NCBI RefSeq assembly: GCF_007859655.1 | Contig: NZ_CP042304.1 | Location: forward strand, 868,001-932,000 | DNA length: 64,000 bases | Source: Devosia ginsengisoli | Lineage (GTDB): Bacteria; Pseudomonadota; Alphaproteobacteria; Rhizobiales; Devosiaceae | Direction: 5' to 3' | Part shown: in pieces, positions 62,371-64,000 of the stretch | How positions within the stretch are numbered: position 1 is the first letter of the stretch | Layout of the letters: the number at the start of each line of letters is the position of its first letter | Made by a program: the position numbers and the translations under genes | Notes under the pieces: generated by a model | Told to the model about the DNA's origin: nothing | The model's database searches: none | The model's input: the letters and a program-made list of their open reading frames with translations, nothing else

Positions 62371-63212
62371 TGGCCGAGGCCAGCTTTGCCCATGCCGCCG
62401 AGGCCCTGCGCCAGAACGACCGGGACCGGTATCTCTCCACCCTGGTTCTGTCAGGCGCCCATCGCGATGCGGTGACCGCGCTCTATGCCTTCAATGCCGA
62501 TGTCGCCTCGATCCGCGAGCGCGTGTCCGATCCCGCGCCGGGCGAAATCCGGCTGCAATGGTGGAGCGATGCGCTGGAGGGCGAAGGGCATGGCGCCGTG
62601 CGCCAGAACCCCGTCGCCGATGCTTTGCTCGATACCATCGGCCGCTACACTATTCCGGCTGGTACGCTGCTGCGGTTGATCGGCGCCCGCCGCTTCGATC
62701 TCTACGACGATCCCATGCCCGACCTCGAAACGTTCGAGGGCTATGCCGGCGAGACGGTGTCGACGCTCTACCAGCTTGCCGCGATGATCCTCAATGAGGG
62801 CGAGACCATCGAGACCGGCGATGCTGCCGGCCATCTGGGCGTTGCCCATGCCATGATCGGCCATATCAGGGCCTTCGGCCATGTTTCGGCGCAGGGCCGC
62901 ATCATGCTGCCCTGGTCGATCTTCGCCGCCAATGGCGTGCGGGAAGGCGAGATTTTCTCGGGCACCGAAAGCGAAGGCCTGTCAGAGGCGCTGGGGCAGA
63001 TCGGTGACCTGGCGGCCGAGCATCTGGGCAAGGCCGAGACGGCGATTGCCGCCCTGCCGGCCCGGCTCAAACCGGCCTTTGCCAGCATTGCCGTGCTCCA
63101 GGCGCAGCTTGCGCTGCTGGGCCAGCGGCCGGGTATTTTCGCGCCGGCCGCCGACGATCCCGACTGGCGCAAGATCGCCCGGCTGGCCTGGTGGAGCTGG
63201 CGCAACCGCTGA
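62370..63212 (+). CDS. Squalene/phytoene synthase-fold protein, NDUFAF6-like
   Basis: This 280-residue protein has the all-helical squalene/phytoene synthase fold. It shows YAFNADVASIRERVSD and IRLQWWSDALEGEG but lacks the paired DxxxD prenyl-diphosphate motifs of true synthases, which fits the NDUFAF6 branch (complex I assembly) rather than isoprenoid synthesis. It overlaps the Mth938 gene by 1 nt, so the two are co-translated. Prenyl synthase activity cannot be excluded from sequence alone. Confidence 0.82.
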   Translation: MAEASFAHAAEALRQNDRDRYLSTLVLSGAHRDAVTALYAFNADVASIRERVSDPAPGEIRLQWWSDALEGEGHGAVRQNPVADALLDTIGRYTIPAGTLLRLIGARRFDLYDDPMPDLETFEGYAGETVSTLYQLAAMILNEGETIETGDAAGHLGVAHAMIGHIRAFGHVSAQGRIMLPWSIFAANGVREGEIFSGTESEGLSEALGQIGDLAAEHLGKAETAIAALPARLKPAFASIAVLQAQLALLGQRPGIFAPAADDPDWRKIARLAWWSWRNR

Positions 63213-63224
63213 ACTCTCGATAGC

Positions 63225-63253
63225 CCTCATGGTTCGACAAACCCACCATGAGG
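63225..63253. repeat. Short palindromic repeat, family A
   Basis: CCTCATGG and CCATGAGG arms enclose TTCGACAAACCCA. This short unit resembles the family A units at 10901-10929 and 54238. It lies between the convergent NDUFAF6-like gene and trmFO. Confidence 0.65.
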
Positions 63254-63283
63254 TTTCCGGGTGTTCCTTGCCCCAGGCCTCGC

Positions 63284-64000
63284 TCAGGCCCAGCTCTTCA
63301 AATCCTCCAGCGCGCGGGAGGTGATTGCCCGGCGCTTGGCGATGGTCTTGTCCGGCCCGCGCCAACGCGCCACGCCTTCGGGCCGCGTGATGCTGACTTC
63401 GGGGAACAGGCCGAAATTGACGTTCATCGGCTGGAAGCTGCGGGCGCCGCTATAGCTTTCGGACTCGATGTGGCCGCCGGTAATGTGATCAACCAGCGCC
63501 CCGAGCGCCGTGGTTCTGGGCGGCGTCGTCAGTGTCTCGCCCCGCGCCTCGGCAGCGGCGAGGCGGCCGGTGATGAGGCCGACAGCAGCACTTTCCACAT
63601 AGCCCTCAACGCCGGTCACCTGACCGGCAAAGCGAATGCGTGTATCATTTTTTAGTTTAAGATCGTCCCGTAACACTTTCGGTGAGTTGATGAATGTGTT
63701 GCGGTGCAAGCCGCCAAGACGGGCGAATTGCGCATTCTCCAGGCCGGGAATCATGCGGAAGATTTCAGCCTGAATGCCGTAGCGCATCTTGGTCTGGAAG
63801 CCGACCATGTTCCACAGCGTGCCCAGGGCATTATCCTGCCGGAGCTGGACAATGGCGTAGCACTTGACCGTGGGACTGCGTGGATTGGTCAGGCCAACCG
63901 GCTTCATCGGCCCGTGGCGCAGCGTCTCGACGCCGCGCTCGGCCATGACTTCGATGGGCAGGCAGCCGTCGAAATAGGGGACCTTTTCCCAATCCTTGAA
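63284..64000 (-). CDS. trmFO: tRNA (uracil-5-)-methyltransferase TrmFO, C-terminal part
   Basis: The gene runs off the right edge, so the start is missing. The 239 visible codons include [31 protein letters not shown] and [20 protein letters not shown], all typical of TrmFO (Gid). It is an FAD enzyme that uses methylene-tetrahydrofolate to form m5U54 in the T-loop of tRNAs. The frame is intact to the window boundary. It converges with the NDUFAF6-like gene. Confidence 0.95.
   Translation of the reverse strand, partial: FKDWEKVPYFDGCLPIEVMAERGVETLRHGPMKPVGLTNPRSPTVKCYAIVQLRQDNALGTLWNMVGFQTKMRYGIQAEIFRMIPGLENAQFARLGGLHRNTFINSPKVLRDDLKLKNDTRIRFAGQVTGVEGYVESAAVGLITGRLAAAEARGETLTTPPRTTALGALVDHITGGHIESESYSGARSFQPMNVNFGLFPEVSITRPEGVARWRGPDKTIAKRRAITSRALEDLKSWA

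Overview
The window is GC-rich DNA from a free-living alphaproteobacterium, most likely of the order Hyphomicrobiales and possibly Devosia-like. The placement is inference from gene content and order. Supporting genes are popZ, an exoR-type Sel1 regulator, aapJQMP, a bacterial NDUFS4-type complex I subunit, and the chromosomal block dgt-argS-SPOR-scpAB-tatABC-serS-surE-LysM/M23-yajC-secDF-trmFO. I see no insertion sequence, prophage, plasmid function or CRISPR array. Both ends cut through genes: the tail of a DUF192 protein at the left and the C-terminal part of trmFO at the right.

Left region (1-12.1 kb): a PAQR/hemolysin III membrane protein, a small winged-helix regulator, a PilZ protein and tRNA-Arg(TCT) precede a LacI-controlled carbohydrate locus. 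The regulator gene (minus) diverges from a binding-protein ABC importer (one binding protein, two permeases, one ATPase). The importer is followed by two TIM-barrel sugar isomerases/epimerases and two Gfo/Idh/MocA oxidoreductases. Two near-identical 14-bp palindromes lie between regulator and importer and are probable operators. The enzyme set suggests an oxidise-then-isomerise pathway for an imported sugar or glycoside.

Middle (12.1-44.4 kb): single genes and short operons. These are TraB/GumN, TauE, NDUFS4-like, PAP2, cystathionine beta-lyase, the Aap-type amino acid importer with an extra binding-protein paralogue, a cardiolipin synthase with a frameshifted alaX, CysK, an Fsr-like MFS exporter with an SRPBCC protein, benE-mobA, an isoaspartyl methyltransferase with a TolC-type outer membrane channel, popZ, valS, an ABC exporter, exoR, xthA, a serine hydrolase and erpA. 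tRNA-Pro(TGG), tRNA-Asn(GTT) and tRNA-Cys(GCA) lie here. Many gene ends carry palindromic intergenic repeats of at least six families.

Right region (44.4-64 kb): a mostly co-directional housekeeping block covering nucleotide hygiene (dgt), tRNA charging (argS, serS), cell envelope (SPOR protein, LysM/M23 lipoprotein), chromosome condensation (scpA, scpB), protein export (tatABC, yajC, secDF) and two genes resembling mitochondrial complex I assembly factors (NDUFAF3- and NDUFAF6-like). Departures from the usual alphaproteobacterial order are no nagZ between the SPOR gene and scpA, no pcm between surE and the LysM gene, and an orphan ABC ATPase inserted between scpB and tatA.
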